DNA from: Dermacentor variabilis
Lineage: Eukaryota; Arthropoda; Arachnida; Ixodida; Ixodidae
Assembly: GCF_050947875.1 (NCBI RefSeq)
Contig: NC_134569.1
Span: 35,749,277 to 35,813,276, forward strand
Length of the DNA: 64,000 nt
Direction of reading: 5' to 3'
Part shown: positions 63,901 to 64,000 of the stretch, one piece after another
How positions within the stretch are numbered: the first letter of the stretch is position 1
Layout of the letters: each line of letters opens with the position of its first letter
Position numbers and translations under genes: made by a program
Notes under the pieces: model-generated
Told to the model about the DNA's origin: nothing
Seen by the model: the letters and a program-made list of their open reading frames with translations, nothing else
The model's database searches: none

Positions 63901-64000
63901 GATGGTAAACGTTCCTGAAGAGCTTCCGGTCGAGCTTCCGGGACTAGGCTCAGTGACGAACAGGGAAGACACCGGTCAAGTCATTAGTGACCTTATCAGT
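60917..64000 (+). CDS. Gag-protease-integrase polyprotein of a Gmr1-like element (3' end outside window)
   Basis: The open frame has 1028 codons and no stop. The ATG at 60917 follows gcagcc and is the first Met of the Gag N-terminus; the relative at 25771 starts with the same MDL. Domains in order: a charged coiled coil at residues ~34-105, with an internal duplication of ERELKEQKEK; a conserved MTDLMRPF block (~120); a SCAN/capsid-like helical region with AFRRKFRE (~195-270); a zinc knuckle CX2CX4HX4C (C350, C353, H358, C363); a retropepsin-like segment with DSAAT at 404-408; integrase zinc domain H649-X6-H656-X29-C686-X2-C689; catalytic triad D719, D778, E813, with 34 residues between the last two; and a GPY/F-type C-terminal module at ~949-985 (WEGPARII, CNLLKPY). 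Integrase inserts the cDNA, and Gag forms the particle. The linker between protease and integrase (~460-640) shows no RT motif. The frame continues past the window, presumably into RT. Odd points are the missing Gly of the protease D-S/T-G motif and the slightly short D-E spacing. Confidence 0.9.
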   Translation, partial: MDLKSLRKPKLLELARELGLDVSDKLRKPELIKAILELEAEDDELSECLETMEERETAKRQERELKEQKEKEERELKEQKEKQERDRQHALEMKRLEVEMERARNGSQAHGAGERVLFKMTDLMRPFKLGEDIGLFLVNFERTCEKQGFSRETWPQRLLTLLPGEAADVVARLDREEAEDFDTVKSSLLKKYRLSAEAFRRKFRENEKGRSESYTEFAYRLMSNMQEWLKEEKAFGDHDKVLQCFGLEQFYSRLPENVRYWVLDRPDVSTVARAAELAEEFVTRRARGAKDGQKGEFGSKFERPKFTPMRAKGNTRSADASGSSATEPKETGAAEAERRKRFEMRRAGVCYTCQKPGHFSAQCPETTPKVVFFSLGSTDENMKLLEPYMRDLLVNGKECRVLRDSAATMDVVHPSYVEPHMFTGECAWIKQAVEAHSVCLPVAKVLIEGPFGALETEAAVSSMLPPQYPYLFSNRSDHLLREKGLLFGEASVQALTRSKVRELAAKAVVAGPTLSNNEKGSEAQQADIQSTPELNKLESVTLKAPDTGEETPDAGKLEELSTDLLIAPTSDGLDRLLKVSRSALIAEQKKDGSLENVRCNVKEGIARKTARFVERGGVLYRKYLDRRGVEFDQLVVPQCYRQDLLRLSHGGSWSGHLGVKKTKDRLLQEYYWPGCFRDADHFVRTCDTCQRVGKPGDKSRAPLKLVPIITEPFRRLVIDTVGPLPVTATGYRHILTVICPATKFPEAVPLKELSSVEIVNALLSIFARVGFPAEIQSDQGTVFTSALTTTFLERCGVKLLHSSVYHPQSNSVEKLHSVMKRVLRALCFEHQTDWELCLPGVMFALRTAPHAATGFSPAELVYGRSLRSPLRMLRESWEGRGDDPVVVEYVLKLLERLRRAQELSGEAMAKAQQRAKVYYDRTARARRFEVGDEVMILRTSLNNKLDVQWEGPARIIQKLSDVNYVVSLPGKRKAQQVYHCNLLKPYRQREAVVCMMVNVPEELPVELPGLGSVTNREDTGQVISDLIS

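Larger units (their letters stand above)
59782..64000 (+). mobile_element. Gmr1-like Ty3/gypsy LTR retrotransposon, 5' part (runs off window end)
   Basis: A putative 5' LTR (59782-60562), a primer-binding-like site (60565), a roughly 350-base leader and one long open frame from 60917 to the last base form the 5' part of an LTR retrotransposon. The frame encodes Gag, a protease-like domain and integrase in that order. In ordinary Ty3/gypsy elements RT and RNase H lie between protease and integrase. Integrase before RT is known from the Gmr1 group, so I infer that RT-RNase H and the 3' LTR lie beyond base 64000. No stop or frameshift was found in about 3.1 kb, so this is a young and possibly autonomous copy. 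Clade assignment rests on domain order, not on a tree. Confidence 0.85.

Overview
The window looks like repeat-rich, gene-poor nuclear DNA of an ixodid (hard) tick. The main evidence is a Ruka-type tRNA-derived SINE at about 20.4 kb and other tick-style tRNA-derived repeats. The rest of the content fits: arthropod retroelement families, long (TA)n, (GT)n and (ATT)n microsatellites, and long poly-C/poly-G runs. I found no host gene that I can defend. Nearly all coding potential belongs to transposable elements, mostly dead. The species cannot be named from the sequence.

Layout. 1-9.5 kb: mostly unrecognised sequence, with a SINE-like fragment at 2.8-3.0 kb and GA/CT-rich low-complexity DNA at 6.8-8.4 kb. 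9.5-11.3 kb: a small cysteine-rich ORF of unknown meaning (minus), a minus-strand Ty3/gypsy integrase C-terminal remnant with a possible LTR, and a long (ATT)n array. 13.2-15.5 kb: a decayed CR1/L2/Jockey-type LINE whose reverse-transcriptase segment is present as a large inverted duplication around a (TA)n core. 17.2-24.9 kb: fragments of a tRNA-linked dispersed repeat, MITE remnants and the Ruka-like SINE, with long (TA)n tracts at the junctions. 25.06-29.62 kb: a plus-strand element with LTRs that keeps only gag and protease-like sequence (TR-GAG-like). 29.6-33.2 kb: a minus-strand conventional Ty3/gypsy remnant (gag, protease, RT, start of RNase H), split by two inserted repeats and a microsatellite. 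33.2-40.2 kb: no recognisable feature apart from homopolymers. 40.2-40.9 kb: three copies of one tRNA-derived SINE, two of them head to head. 43.8-44.5 and 45.4-45.9 kb: two long palindromic foldback (MITE-like) elements, followed by about 320 bp of (GT)n, a SINE and an I-type LINE RNase H fragment (46.3-47.6 kb). 53.1-54.2 kb: a Penelope-like element remnant (RT plus GIY-YIG). 59.8-64.0 kb: the start of an apparently intact LTR retrotransposon.

The best element is the last one. Its open frame (60917 to the window end, 1028 codons) reads coiled-coil Gag, SCAN-like capsid region, CCHC knuckle, protease-like domain, then integrase (HHCC, DDE, GPY/F), with no reverse transcriptase before the integrase. 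That order (integrase ahead of RT) is the mark of Gmr1-like Ty3/gypsy elements. Its protease active site reads DSAA instead of the usual D-T/S-G-A. The decayed relative at 25 kb shares the SAA and has Asn in place of the Asp. The two elements also share a primer-binding-site-like sequence, so one family gave rise to a full-length and a gag-only form in this locus.
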